The notes below the pieces were generated by a model. The model was not told the origin of the DNA, searched no databases, and saw only the letters and a list, made by a program, of their open reading frames with translations. Positions 44,396-52,370 of a stretch of DNA of 64,000 nt are shown here, one piece after another (within the stretch, counting starts at the first letter, position 1; each line of letters starts with the position of its first letter). Both the position numbers and the translations under genes were made by a program. The stretch comes from Actinomycetes bacterium (GTDB lineage: Bacteria > Actinomycetota > Actinomycetes > Streptosporangiales > Streptosporangiaceae): positions 248,001 through 312,000 of the forward strand of contig JAJYTD010000001.1 of NCBI GenBank assembly GCA_021793235.1. The letters are read 5' to 3'.

Positions 44396-44420
44396 CTGCA
44401 AATTTTGAAAGAATTTGCAG
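44396..44420. promoter_or_regulatory. Orphan operator palindrome upstream of the permease remnant
   Basis: CTGCAAATT at 44396-44404 and its exact complement AATTTGCAG at 44412-44420, seven bases apart. LacI-family regulators of sugar operons use such TTGCA-containing palindromes. It now controls only the 45-codon remnant. Confidence 0.65.
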
Positions 44421-44489
44421 AAAACTTCCATCTTGATAGGGAAAAGCGCCGGAAACCGACGTGACCCGTGTTCCCGACCCGGTCCGCGG

Positions 44490-46130
44490 TCAATAACCAA
44501 TGCTGAGCCACGCGGTGGTGTCGGCCGGCAGCACCAGCGCGCCGCCGCGCAGCTCGACCTTTCCGCTGGCGAGCAGCAGTTCGCCCGTCAGGGCCAGCAC
44601 GGCCTCGTCCTCCGAGAGGTTGATCGCGCACGCGAAGCCGGGTTCGCGGCGAAACGCCAAGACCCCGGGCGGAGCGTCGATCCAGGTAAGCGCCCCGTCG
44701 CCGAGGGCGGCGAATCCGCGGCGCGCCCGCAGGGCCGCGGTGTACATCGACAGCGTCGAGTCCGGGTCCTCCCGCTGGGCCTCGCGGGTGAGCCCGGCCC
44801 ATTCCGCCGGGACGGGAAGCCACGGAACGGTGCCGTCGGGACCGAACCCGAACGGCGGCTCGGACCCCTCCCAGGGCAGCGGCACCCGGCAGCCGTCACG
44901 CCCCCGCTCGGTCCGGCCCGAGCGCTCCCATGTGGGGTCCTGCAGTGCGTCGTCGGGCAGGTCGGTGACCTCGGGCAGGCCCAACTCCTCGCCCTGGTAG
45001 AGGTAGGCCGACCCGGGCAGCGCGAGGGTGAGCAGGGTGGCCGCCCGTGCCCGCCGCAGCCCGTCCTCTCCGCCGCCGAAGCGTGTCACGTGCCGTGTCA
45101 CATCGTGGTTGGACAGCACCCACGTCGTCGGCGCGCCGACGACGCCGTTGGCGGCGAGCGACCCGTCGATGACCTGACGCAGCACATCGGAGTCCCACTC
45201 GGCGTTCAGGTACTCGAAGTTGAACGCCTGGTGCAGTTCGTCGGGGCGCAGGTAGCGTGCCACGCGTTGCGCGTCCTCCACCCACGCCTCTGCGACCAGG
45301 GCGCGCTCGCCCGGGTAGGAGTCGGCGATCGCGCTCCAGCGCCGGTAGATCTCGTGTACGCCGTCCTGGTCGAAGTAGGGCAGCCGGTTGGTGCCGTTGA
45401 GCAGACCGGCCTTCTGGCCCTCGGGGATGTCGGGCAGCCCCGGATCCTTGACCAGGCCGTGCGCGACATCGATGCGGAACCCGTCCACCCCGCGGTCCAG
45501 CCAGAAGCGCAGCACGTCGTCGAACTCGTCGTGCACCTCCTGCCGGGTCCAGTCCAGGTCGGGCTGTTCCGGGTCGAACAGGTGCAGGTACCACTCCTCG
45601 GGAGTGCCGTCGGGCCGCTTCAGCCGGGTCCAGGCCGGGCCGCCGAAGATCGATTCCCAGTTGTTCGGCGGCTCGTCACCGTCGGGGCCGCGCCCCGGGC
45701 GGAAGATGTAGCGGGAGCGGGCCGGGGCGCCGGGCTCGGCGGCCACGGCTTCGGCGAACCACCGGTGGGCCGAGGAGGTGTGGTTGGGGACGATGTCGAT
45801 GATCACCCGCAGCCCCAGTTCATGGGCGGTGGCGGTCAGGTCGTCGAAGTCGGCCAGAGTGCCGAAGCGCGGATCGACGCCGCGGTAGTCGGCCACGTCG
45901 TAGCCGCCATCGGCGAGCGGGGAGACGTAGAAGGGGGTGAGCCAGACGGCGTCGACTCCGAGTTCGGCGAGTTCGGGGAGCCGCTCGCGGATGCCGGGCA
46001 GATCGCCCTCGCCGTCGCCGTTGGAGTCGGCGAAGCTGCGGACATAGATCTGGTAGATGACGGCGTCGCGCCACCACTCCCGCTGAGCGGTGGTAGGTGA
46101 CGGGCTCCCGGACTCGGGGGCGGTCGGCAT
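44490..46130 (-). CDS. Alpha-glucosidase, glycoside hydrolase family 13
   Basis: 546-residue cytoplasmic GH13 enzyme that hydrolyses short alpha-glucosides such as maltose or isomaltose. Conserved regions are DIVPNHTS (region I), GFRIDVAHG with the nucleophile Asp (II), LVAEAWVED with the acid/base Glu (III) and VLSNHDVTRH (IV). The start MPTAPESGSPSPTTAQREWW has GGAGGG six bases before the ATG. It is transcribed divergently from a LacI regulator with two operator-like sites between, a typical maltose-type module, but the transporter genes that normally accompany it have been deleted. Confidence 0.92.
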   Translation of the reverse strand: MPTAPESGSPSPTTAQREWWRDAVIYQIYVRSFADSNGDGEGDLPGIRERLPELAELGVDAVWLTPFYVSPLADGGYDVADYRGVDPRFGTLADFDDLTATAHELGLRVIIDIVPNHTSSAHRWFAEAVAAEPGAPARSRYIFRPGRGPDGDEPPNNWESIFGGPAWTRLKRPDGTPEEWYLHLFDPEQPDLDWTRQEVHDEFDDVLRFWLDRGVDGFRIDVAHGLVKDPGLPDIPEGQKAGLLNGTNRLPYFDQDGVHEIYRRWSAIADSYPGERALVAEAWVEDAQRVARYLRPDELHQAFNFEYLNAEWDSDVLRQVIDGSLAANGVVGAPTTWVLSNHDVTRHVTRFGGGEDGLRRARAATLLTLALPGSAYLYQGEELGLPEVTDLPDDALQDPTWERSGRTERGRDGCRVPLPWEGSEPPFGFGPDGTVPWLPVPAEWAGLTREAQREDPDSTLSMYTAALRARRGFAALGDGALTWIDAPPGVLAFRREPGFACAINLSEDEAVLALTGELLLASGKVELRGGALVLPADTTAWLSIGY

Positions 46131-46173
46131 GGATGTCCCTCCATATCGGCTGGGTGATGAGCGGTACGAAAGT

Positions 46174-46204
46174 TCTTGCGCAAGATTACCTTCTTATTGC
46201 GCAG
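46174..46204. promoter_or_regulatory. Paired LacI-type operator cores between aglA and lacI
   Basis: TCTTGCGCAAGA at 46174-46185 is a perfect 12-bp palindrome with core TTGCGCAA at 46176-46183; a second core TTGCGCAG is at 46197-46204. The centres are 21 bp apart, two helical turns, so two dimers could bind on one face. The region serves both the alpha-glucosidase and lacI promoters. Confidence 0.65.
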
Positions 46205-46224
46205 ATGTGACAGTAGTTTTCCAT

Positions 46225-46230
46225 TAGAGT
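46225..46230 (+). promoter_or_regulatory. -10 box of a leaderless promoter for the LacI gene
   Basis: TAGAGT ends six bases before the ATG at 46237, with no ribosome binding site between. The operator pair lies 21 bases upstream, placed to repress this promoter. Confidence 0.45.
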
Positions 46231-46236
46231 GCTGGT

Positions 46237-47274
46237 ATGGGTCCACGATTGGCCGACATCGCCCGGCACGCCGGCGTGAGTGAGGCGACGGTTTCCCGGG
46301 TGCTGAACGACAAACCCGGTGTAGGAGCGGACACGCGCACGGCGGTGCTGACCGCGCTCGACGTTCTGGGATATGAACGCCCCGCACGGTTGCGGCAGCG
46401 CTCTGCAGGATTGGTCGGCATGGTCGTGCCCGAACTGGAGAACCCGGTGTTCCCGATGTTCGCCCAGGCCGCCGAAGGAGCGCTGGCGCAGTACGGGTAC
46501 ACCCCCGTCCTGTGCACGCAGACCCCTGGCGGGATCGCCGAGGACGAGTACGTCGAAATGCTCATGGAGCGCAACGTCTCCGGCATCATCTTCGTCTCCG
46601 GACTGCACGCCGACACCACCGCGTCCCACGAGCGCTACCGCCGACTGGTCTCTCGGAAACTGCCCATCGTGCTGGTCAACGGCTATTCCGAGAGCATCCC
46701 GGCCGCGTTCGTCTCCTGCGACGACCGCGAAGCCGGCCGGCTGGCCGTCAACCACCTCGTGGCGCTCGGCCATACCAGGATCGGCTTCACCAGCGGCCCC
46801 GACCGCTACGTGCCCGTCCGGCGCAAGCTGGAGGGCTACCACGAGGCCATGGCCGCCAACGGGCTGCCGCCTGAGGGCAAGGTGGAGCTGTCGCTGTTCG
46901 GTGTCGAGGGCGGGCACGCGGCCGCCGTGCGGCTGCTCGACCGCGGCGTCACCGCCATCGTCTGCGGTTCGGACCTCATGGCGCTCGGAGCGATCCGCGC
47001 CGCGCGCCAGCGGGGCCTGTCCGTCCCCCACGACTTCTCTGCCATCGGCTACGACGACTCCCAGCTCATCGCCTTCACCGACCCGCCGCTGACCACGGTC
47101 CGCCAGCCGGTCCAGGCCATGGCCCTCGCGGCGGTGCGCACCCTGTACGACGAGATCGCCGGGCACCCGGTGTCCCGTGCGGAATACCTGTTCGACCCGG
47201 AGCTCGTGGTGCGGGGCTCCACCGGAACGGCGCCCATCCCCGCCGTTGGTACCGGCCCGCTGCCCGCAATGTGA
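46237..47274 (+). CDS. LacI-family transcriptional regulator
   Basis: 345-residue regulator with an N-terminal LacI helix-turn-helix (RLADIARHAGVSEATVSRVL, residues 4-23), hinge (RLRQRSAGLVGMVVP) and a periplasmic-binding-like effector domain ending in PPLTTVRQPVQAMALAAV. Expected to repress the divergent alpha-glucosidase and itself until an alpha-glucoside-derived sugar appears; the paired TTGCGCAA sites in between support this. Message probably leaderless. A perfect terminator follows. With the transport operon gone, the inducer must enter by another route. Confidence 0.92.
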   Translation: MGPRLADIARHAGVSEATVSRVLNDKPGVGADTRTAVLTALDVLGYERPARLRQRSAGLVGMVVPELENPVFPMFAQAAEGALAQYGYTPVLCTQTPGGIAEDEYVEMLMERNVSGIIFVSGLHADTTASHERYRRLVSRKLPIVLVNGYSESIPAAFVSCDDREAGRLAVNHLVALGHTRIGFTSGPDRYVPVRRKLEGYHEAMAANGLPPEGKVELSLFGVEGGHAAAVRLLDRGVTAIVCGSDLMALGAIRAARQRGLSVPHDFSAIGYDDSQLIAFTDPPLTTVRQPVQAMALAAVRTLYDEIAGHPVSRAEYLFDPELVVRGSTGTAPIPAVGTGPLPAM

Positions 47275-47339
47275 CCGGTACCCGTTCTCGCGAGCATCGC
47301 TGCCGCTCCACCCTGTTCCGCACCCCACCCGGTGTCCCA

Positions 47340-47367
47340 GGCCCGGCCGGAAGGGACCGGCCGGGCC
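47340..47367 (+). terminator. Terminator after the LacI gene
   Basis: GGCCCGGCCGG at 47340-47350 and its exact complement at 47357-47367, loop AAGGGA. It separates lacI from hemW. Confidence 0.8.
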
Positions 47368-47439
47368 GAACGCCTCGCCCAAACGCGCGCCCAGGACCCA
47401 CCGGACCATCCGGTCACCGGCATGACCCACACTGGGAGC

Positions 47440-48672
47440 ATGCCTTCTGTTGCCCTCGACGGCGAGCCTGTGCCCAAGGACGGCGCACTACCCGATCGAG
47501 CGACCGCGGGAGTGGGGCAGCGGCCCTTCGGCGTGTACGTCCACGTCCCGTTCTGCGTCACCCGCTGCGGCTACTGCGATTTCAACACCTACACCGCGAG
47601 CGAACTCCGCTCGCGCGGCGGGGACGCCACGGTTTCGCGGGAGACCTACGCCGGACTCGCCGCTGCCGAGGTGCGCTTCGCCCGCCGTGTTCTGGGTACC
47701 GCCGACATCCCCGTCAGCACCGTTTTCGTCGGCGGGGGCACGCCGACCCTGCTGTCACCCGCCGACCTCGGACAGATCCTCGCGGCGATCGACGCCGAGT
47801 TCGGTCTGGAGCCCGGGGCCGAGGTCACCACAGAGGCCAACCCGGAGACGGTCGACCGGGACAGCCTGCTGCGGCTACGCGACGCCGGGTTCACCCGGAT
47901 CTCCTTCGGCATGCAGAGCTCGCGGCAGCACGTCCTGCGGGTCCTCGACCGCACGCACACCCCCGGACGGCCCGAGGCATGCGCGGCCTGGGCCCGCGAC
48001 GCCGGGTTCGAACACGTCAACCTGGACCTCATCTACGGGACACCCGGCGAGAGCGACGCCGACTGGGAGGACTCCCTGCGGGCCGCGATCGACGCGGAGC
48101 CCGATCACATATCGGCCTACTCGCTGATTGTGGAGGATGGTACGCGGCTCGCGGCGCGGGTCCGCCGGGGCGAACTGGACCCGCCTGACGATGACACCAT
48201 GGCCGACCGCTATCTGATGGCCGACGACGCCCTCACGGCCGCGGGCTTCCACGCCTATGAGGTATCCAACTGGGCCCGTGGTGAGACCGCGCGCAGTCGG
48301 CACAACCGGTTGTACTGGACGGGCGGCGACTGGTGGGGGGTCGGCCCGGGAGCGCACAGCCACATCGGCGGAACACGCTGGTGGAACATCAAACACCCCG
48401 CGGCCTATGCTGCGCGGATCGCCGATGGGATCTCCCCGGGACAGGCGCGCGAGGTCCTGAGTGAGGCCGACCGCCGCTTCGAGCGGATCCTGTTGGAGCT
48501 GCGTCTTGCCGAAGGCTGCCCGTTGGAGTTGCTGGACGGCGCCGGCCGGCGGGCGGCGGCCCGCGCGGTCGCTGACGGGCTGCTCGAATCAGGGCCCCAC
48601 GCCGACGGCCGCGCCGTTCTCACACGACGCGGCCGTCTCCTGGCCGACGCGGTGGTGCGCGACCTCACTTGA
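47440..48672 (+). CDS. hemW: Heme chaperone HemW (HemN-like radical SAM protein)
   Basis: 410-residue radical SAM protein of the HemW family, a heme chaperone earlier misnamed oxygen-independent coproporphyrinogen oxidase. The cluster motif is CVTRCGYCDFNTYT; GGGTPTLLSPADLG and TEANPETVDRDSL follow, and a HemN C-terminal domain is present. It lacks the extra N-terminal cysteine of true HemN, having only the CxxxCxxC. The ATG at 47440 gives MPSVALDGEPVPKDGALP, matching actinobacterial homologues; other in-frame ATGs lie upstream. In many actinobacteria hemW lies between lepA and hrcA, as here. Confidence 0.93.
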   Translation: MPSVALDGEPVPKDGALPDRATAGVGQRPFGVYVHVPFCVTRCGYCDFNTYTASELRSRGGDATVSRETYAGLAAAEVRFARRVLGTADIPVSTVFVGGGTPTLLSPADLGQILAAIDAEFGLEPGAEVTTEANPETVDRDSLLRLRDAGFTRISFGMQSSRQHVLRVLDRTHTPGRPEACAAWARDAGFEHVNLDLIYGTPGESDADWEDSLRAAIDAEPDHISAYSLIVEDGTRLAARVRRGELDPPDDDTMADRYLMADDALTAAGFHAYEVSNWARGETARSRHNRLYWTGGDWWGVGPGAHSHIGGTRWWNIKHPAAYAARIADGISPGQAREVLSEADRRFERILLELRLAEGCPLELLDGAGRRAAARAVADGLLESGPHADGRAVLTRRGRLLADAVVRDLT

Positions 48673-48697
48673 GGGGGTGGGGGGCAAAGGAGCTCGG

Positions 48698-49243
48698 TCA
48701 GCTCAGCATAGGGATGGCCAGCCAGCCCGGGTAGCGGAACCACTCGCCCTTGTTCGCCGCCACGGCCCCCATGATGCTGTAGACCAGGGCCAGGATGATG
48801 ACGGCGAACCAGGTGAGGAAGCCGATGAAGACGAACATCAGCACCCACGAGACGATATGCCCGATCGTCATCGTGATCTGGAAGTTGAATGCCCGGGCCG
48901 CCTGGTCCCGGACGAACGGGGACTCGTCCTTCTTCACGAAGTAGATGATCAGCGGGGCGAGGAAGCCGAACAGGATTCCGCCGAGGTGGGCGAGCATCGC
49001 CATCGTGCGGTCATCGGAGGACGCCGGGCCGCCGGGCTGCTGGTACTGCTGCCCAGGGTAGGGCTGCTGGTACTGCCCGGGGTAGGGCTGCTGCGGTCCC
49101 GACGGGGCCGCGGGCCAGCCCTGAGCCGGCTGCTGCCCGGAAGGGGGGCCGTAGCCGGGGTCTCCTCCCGGGAGCGGACTGTATCCGCCGGGGTACTGGT
49201 TGGGGTCGTTGGGGCCGCCATAGGGGGGCTGCGGGTAACTCAT
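48698..49243 (-). CDS. DUF4870 membrane protein with Pro/Gly/Gln/Tyr-rich N-terminus (first copy)
   Basis: 181-residue protein: a disordered N-terminal 75 residues rich in PYGGP, YPGQQYQQP repeats, then a DUF4870 domain with three hydrophobic helices (MAMLAHLGGILFGFLAPLII, HIVSWVLMFVFIGFLTWFAV, and the end GWLAIPML). The conserved loop VKKDESPFVRDQAARAFNFQ is clear. Function of DUF4870 is unknown. A paralogue follows upstream on the same strand. The ATG lies after a GAGG. It converges with hemW with just 25 bases between. Confidence 0.8.
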   Translation of the reverse strand: MSYPQPPYGGPNDPNQYPGGYSPLPGGDPGYGPPSGQQPAQGWPAAPSGPQQPYPGQYQQPYPGQQYQQPGGPASSDDRTMAMLAHLGGILFGFLAPLIIYFVKKDESPFVRDQAARAFNFQITMTIGHIVSWVLMFVFIGFLTWFAVIILALVYSIMGAVAANKGEWFRYPGWLAIPMLS

Positions 49244-49379
49244 GATCTCCTCGGTTTCTACTTCCCTGACATCGTGACCTGTGCACTCACAGTAGCGGGT
49301 GGGTTCCGGCCGTGGCCGTACGGGCTGTTCCGCCCGTGAAGCGTTCCGGTCGGCAAGGGGGTGCGCGGCCGGGTCCGGA

Positions 49380-50231
49380 TTACCGCACCATGCGGATCGC
49401 TACCGGATAGCGGTACCAGGTGCCCTTGTTCGCCCCCAGAGAGGCGAGTACCCCGAACAGAATGGACAGCACCCAGATCACCGCGATCAGGATGGACCCG
49501 ATCGAGGAGATGTCCGGGTAGTACACCCCGAGCCCGATGAAGACGGCCCATGCGATGAAGTACGGAATGAGCAGGGTCAACTGGAAATTGAGGGCCTCGC
49601 TCGCGTGGTGCCGGACGAAGGGGGAGGTGTTCTTCTTGACGGAGAAGACGATCAGAGCCGGCAGCCAGCCGAAGCACGACAGGATGACCCCTGACAGATG
49701 GGCGATCATCGCCCATGTGGGGTCGTCAGAGGCGCCACCTGGCTGCGCGTAGCCCTGCTGGGGGAACGCCTGCTGCGCATACCCCTGCTGGGCGGAGGTC
49801 TGCTCATAACCGGGCTGGGGCTGTCCGGGCTGGGGCTGTCCGAGTTGGGGTTGCTGGCCTGGTTGGAGTTGTCCGGGGTGGGGCTGTGCTGGTTGGGGTT
49901 GCCGGCCCGGTTGGGGCTGCCAGGGCTGTTGCTGCTGCGGGTAGGCCTGCCCATAGTCGAGCTGCTGAACCGGTTGCCCTGGCTGAGGTTGCTGTCCGGG
50001 GTGGGGTTGCTGTCCGGGTTGGGGCTGTTGGTCGGGCGGGGCGTAGCCGGGCTGTGGCGGCCCTGGCTGGGGCTGCTGCGGGTAGGGCTGCGCGGCCCCG
50101 TATCCCGGTTGTCCACCGGTTACCGCCTGCCCCTGGCCAGGCTGTCCGCCAGAAGGAGTACGGCCAGGCGCAGGCTGACCGCCAGCAGGCAGGTCCTGAG
50201 GCTGTGGTTGGTGTGGCGGGGTCTCGCTCAT
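49380..50231 (-). CDS. DUF4870 membrane protein with a long Pro/Gln repeat region (second copy)
   Basis: 283-residue paralogue of the preceding protein. Residues 50-162 are a low-complexity array of PGQPQPGQ-like units; the DUF4870 domain follows, with WAMIAHLSGVILSCFGWLPA, the loop VKKNTSPFVRHHASEALNFQ and two further helices. The tail region is expected to be cytoplasmic and disordered. The ATG at 50231 (MSETPPHQ) has AAGGGA four bases upstream; an ATG one codon earlier is possible. The array is coded on the minus strand at 49746-50084. Confidence 0.8.
   Translation of the reverse strand: MSETPPHQPQPQDLPAGGQPAPGRTPSGGQPGQGQAVTGGQPGYGAAQPYPQQPQPGPPQPGYAPPDQQPQPGQQPHPGQQPQPGQPVQQLDYGQAYPQQQQPWQPQPGRQPQPAQPHPGQLQPGQQPQLGQPQPGQPQPGYEQTSAQQGYAQQAFPQQGYAQPGGASDDPTWAMIAHLSGVILSCFGWLPALIVFSVKKNTSPFVRHHASEALNFQLTLLIPYFIAWAVFIGLGVYYPDISSIGSILIAVIWVLSILFGVLASLGANKGTWYRYPVAIRMVR
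49746..50084 (-). repeat. Imperfect tandem repeat coding for Pro/Gln-rich units
   Basis: Inside the second DUF4870 gene: repeated short units read PGQQPQP, PGQPQPG and similar in the protein. DNA units diverge, so it is an old, slowly expanding minisatellite rather than a recent array. Length may vary between strains. Confidence 0.6.
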
Positions 50232-50350
50232 CATGTCCCTTGGCTGTGCCGATTGCGTTGAGCCGATTATGCCGTCCGGCGCCGGGGGCAGGCCGCACGT
50301 CGTTACCGCGGCGTTCTCTTGGCCGAGCATAGGACGGACGGGTGTCGTCC

Positions 50351-51187
50351 CTAATCTCGCGCCGTGTACGGTGCGGTAACAAAGTCGATCAGTTCTTCGA
50401 CGCGCCCGAGGAGTTCTGGTTCCAGGTCGGCGAAGGAATGTACCGATCCCAGGATGTGCCGCCACGCCTCGCTGGGATCTTCACGGCGGCCCAGCGCATG
50501 CAGCACCCCCTCCTTCCACGGGATACCACGCGGCACATCGGGCCAGGCCGCGAAGCCGAGCACGGACGGTTTCACCGCCTGCCAGATATCGATGAACGGA
50601 TGGCCGGTGACCAGCACGTGCGGGGAGGAGATCCGGTCGGCGATCCGGCTCTCCTTGGACCCGGGTACCAGATGGTCCACGAGAACGCCGAGTCGGCGCC
50701 GCGGTCCCGGCCCGAACTCCTCGACGATCTCCGGCAGGTGGTCGACGCCTTCCAGGTACTCCACGACCACTCCCTCGACCCGGAGGTCATGGCCCCAGAT
50801 CTTCTCTACGAGTTCGGCGTCATGCGCGCCTTCCACGTAGATCCGGCTCTCCTTGGCGACCTGTGCCTTTGCTCCTCGCACAGCGATCGATCCGGAGGCG
50901 CTGCGCGCTGCGCCGGCGGGCGCAGCCACAGGCCGCACCACCGTGACGGGCCTGCCGTCGATCAGGAAGGCCGCCGGTGCGAGGTCGAACACGCGGCACT
51001 TGCCGTGGCGGTCCTCCAGAGTGACGGTCGACTTGTCCCAGCCGATGATGGCCCCGCAGAATCCCTCATCGGCGGATTCCACGACCAGGCCCTGCTCGGC
51101 GTGGACCTCGGGGACGGGGTTCCTTCGGGGAAGCCGATCACCGGAGAGTACGTCGTTGCCGTACCTCCTACCGGAATTCGAGTGCAC
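50351..51187 (-). CDS. DUF3097 protein (TOPRIM-like fold)
   Basis: 278-residue actinobacterial DUF3097 protein. Conserved blocks: GFCGAIIGWDKSTVTLEDRH, then RIYVEGAHDAELVEKIWGHD with the acidic residues of a TOPRIM-like core, VLVDHLVPGSKESRIA and GHPFIDIWQAVKPSVLGFAA. The TOPRIM-like motifs (a Glu in YVEG, an Asp in LVDH) suggest a nucleic-acid or phosphate-transfer role, unproven. The GTG at 51187 is preceded by TACAAT eight bases upstream, so the message is likely leaderless. It is divergent from hrcA-dnaJ. Confidence 0.82.
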   Translation of the reverse strand: MHSNSGRRYGNDVLSGDRLPRRNPVPEVHAEQGLVVESADEGFCGAIIGWDKSTVTLEDRHGKCRVFDLAPAAFLIDGRPVTVVRPVAAPAGAARSASGSIAVRGAKAQVAKESRIYVEGAHDAELVEKIWGHDLRVEGVVVEYLEGVDHLPEIVEEFGPGPRRRLGVLVDHLVPGSKESRIADRISSPHVLVTGHPFIDIWQAVKPSVLGFAAWPDVPRGIPWKEGVLHALGRREDPSEAWRHILGSVHSFADLEPELLGRVEELIDFVTAPYTARD

Positions 51188-51195
51188 GACCCGCG

Positions 51196-51201
51196 ATTGT
51201 A
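51196..51201 (-). promoter_or_regulatory. -10 box of the DUF3097 promoter
   Basis: Minus-strand TACAAT, close to consensus, ends eight bases before the GTG at 51187; a TTTCCG lies 17 bases upstream of it as a poor -35 candidate. Leaderless transcript expected. Confidence 0.5.
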
Positions 51202-51313
51202 GTGCTGAAGCAGCGACGCGGAAACGGTGTTCGCGGCTTCTCCGCCGCCCTTGGGCACGAGGGTGCCCGCGTTCCGCGGGGCCCGGGTTCGAAGGAGGCC
51301 TTGCGCAGCGGCA

Positions 51314-51345
51314 TAGAATTAGCACTTAAGACCACGGAGTGCCAG
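51314..51345 (+). promoter_or_regulatory. hrcA promoter with a degenerate CIRCE element
   Basis: TAGAAT at 51314-51319 is a good -10 box. Overlapping its end, TTAGCACTT (51319-51327), nine bases, GAGTGCCAG (51337-51345) matches the CIRCE operator TTAGCACTC-N9-GAGTGCTAA with exact spacing and three changed bases. HrcA binding here would give autorepression of hrcA-dnaJ. Confidence 0.75.
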
Positions 51346-51356
51346 GAGGTGAGGGC

Positions 51357-52370
51357 ATGCTGGACGATCGGAAGCTCTCGGTCCTGCGTGCCATCGTCGA
51401 GGACTACGTGTCCACGAATGAGCCCGTGGGATCAAAGTCGCTCGCTGACCGGCACAGCCTCGGCGTGTCGCCGGCGACGATCCGCAACGATATGGTGGCT
51501 CTCGAAGAGGAGGGCTACATCACCCAACCGCACACCAGCGCCGGCCGGATCCCCACGGACAAGGGCTACCGCCTTTTCGTAGACCGGCTGTCGACGGTGA
51601 AGCCCTTGTCGGCGGCAGAGCGGCGGGCGATCGAGACGTTTCTGAGCGGGGCTGTCGACCTCGATGAGATCGTGGCCCGGACAGTGCGGCTGCTGGCGCA
51701 GTTGACCCGCCAGGTCGCGATCGTCCAGTACCCTTCGCTCACTCGCTCCTCTGTGCAGCACATAGAACTCGTACCGCTCGGTCAGCAGCGCGTGATGATG
51801 GTACTGATCACCAACACCGGCAGAGTGGAGCAGCGGGTCATCGACGGCCTCGACCAGGTCTCAGAGGAGGCGGTGGAGAACCTCCGGCAGATGCTGAACC
51901 GGGCGCTGGTCGGCAAATGGCTCACCGACGTCCCGCCCTCGGTGGAAGACCTGCCGGCGCAGGTCCCACCGGACGACCGCAGGATGGCGGTGTCGGTGCT
52001 GTCGGTGCTGCTGGAAAGCCTGGTAGAGGGGCACGAAGAAAAGATCGTTCTCGGGGGCACCGCGAATCTCGCGGCGATGGGTTTCTCCGCTAGCCTTCGA
52101 GACGTACTGGAGGCGCTGGAAGAAAACGTGGTCCTCATCCGTTTGCTCGGTGAGGCGGGTGACCCGTCCATGCTCACGGTACGCATCGGCGCCGAGAACT
52201 CCCATGAGGGCCTTAGATCCACATCGATCGTGTCCGCCGGCTACGGCTTTGGCGACCAGGCATTGGCCAAACTCGGTGTGGTCGGTCCGACCCGGATGGA
52301 CTACCCGGGGACGATGGGAGCGGTACGCGCTGTGGCTCGGTACGTTGGATCGATTTTGGCGGGGCAGTAA
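51357..52370 (+). CDS. hrcA: Heat-inducible transcription repressor HrcA
   Basis: 337-residue repressor of class I heat-shock genes, acting at CIRCE and refolded by GroEL. The N-terminal winged helix reads [20 protein letters not shown], then [20 protein letters not shown] and [20 protein letters not shown]; the C-terminal GAF-like domain contains [17 protein letters not shown]. The ATG at 51357 has AGGAGG seven bases before it; a GTG six codons upstream lies inside the CIRCE element and is rejected. It is immediately followed by dnaJ (no gap), forming an hrcA-dnaJ-rsmE unit. Confidence 0.95.
   Translation: MLDDRKLSVLRAIVEDYVSTNEPVGSKSLADRHSLGVSPATIRNDMVALEEEGYITQPHTSAGRIPTDKGYRLFVDRLSTVKPLSAAERRAIETFLSGAVDLDEIVARTVRLLAQLTRQVAIVQYPSLTRSSVQHIELVPLGQQRVMMVLITNTGRVEQRVIDGLDQVSEEAVENLRQMLNRALVGKWLTDVPPSVEDLPAQVPPDDRRMAVSVLSVLLESLVEGHEEKIVLGGTANLAAMGFSASLRDVLEALEENVVLIRLLGEAGDPSMLTVRIGAENSHEGLRSTSIVSAGYGFGDQALAKLGVVGPTRMDYPGTMGAVRAVARYVGSILAGQ

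Noticed and set aside
49746-50084. CRISPR-like or structural DNA repeat
   Set aside because: The repetition follows codons of a Pro/Gln-rich protein segment and has no constant spacer or repeat length.
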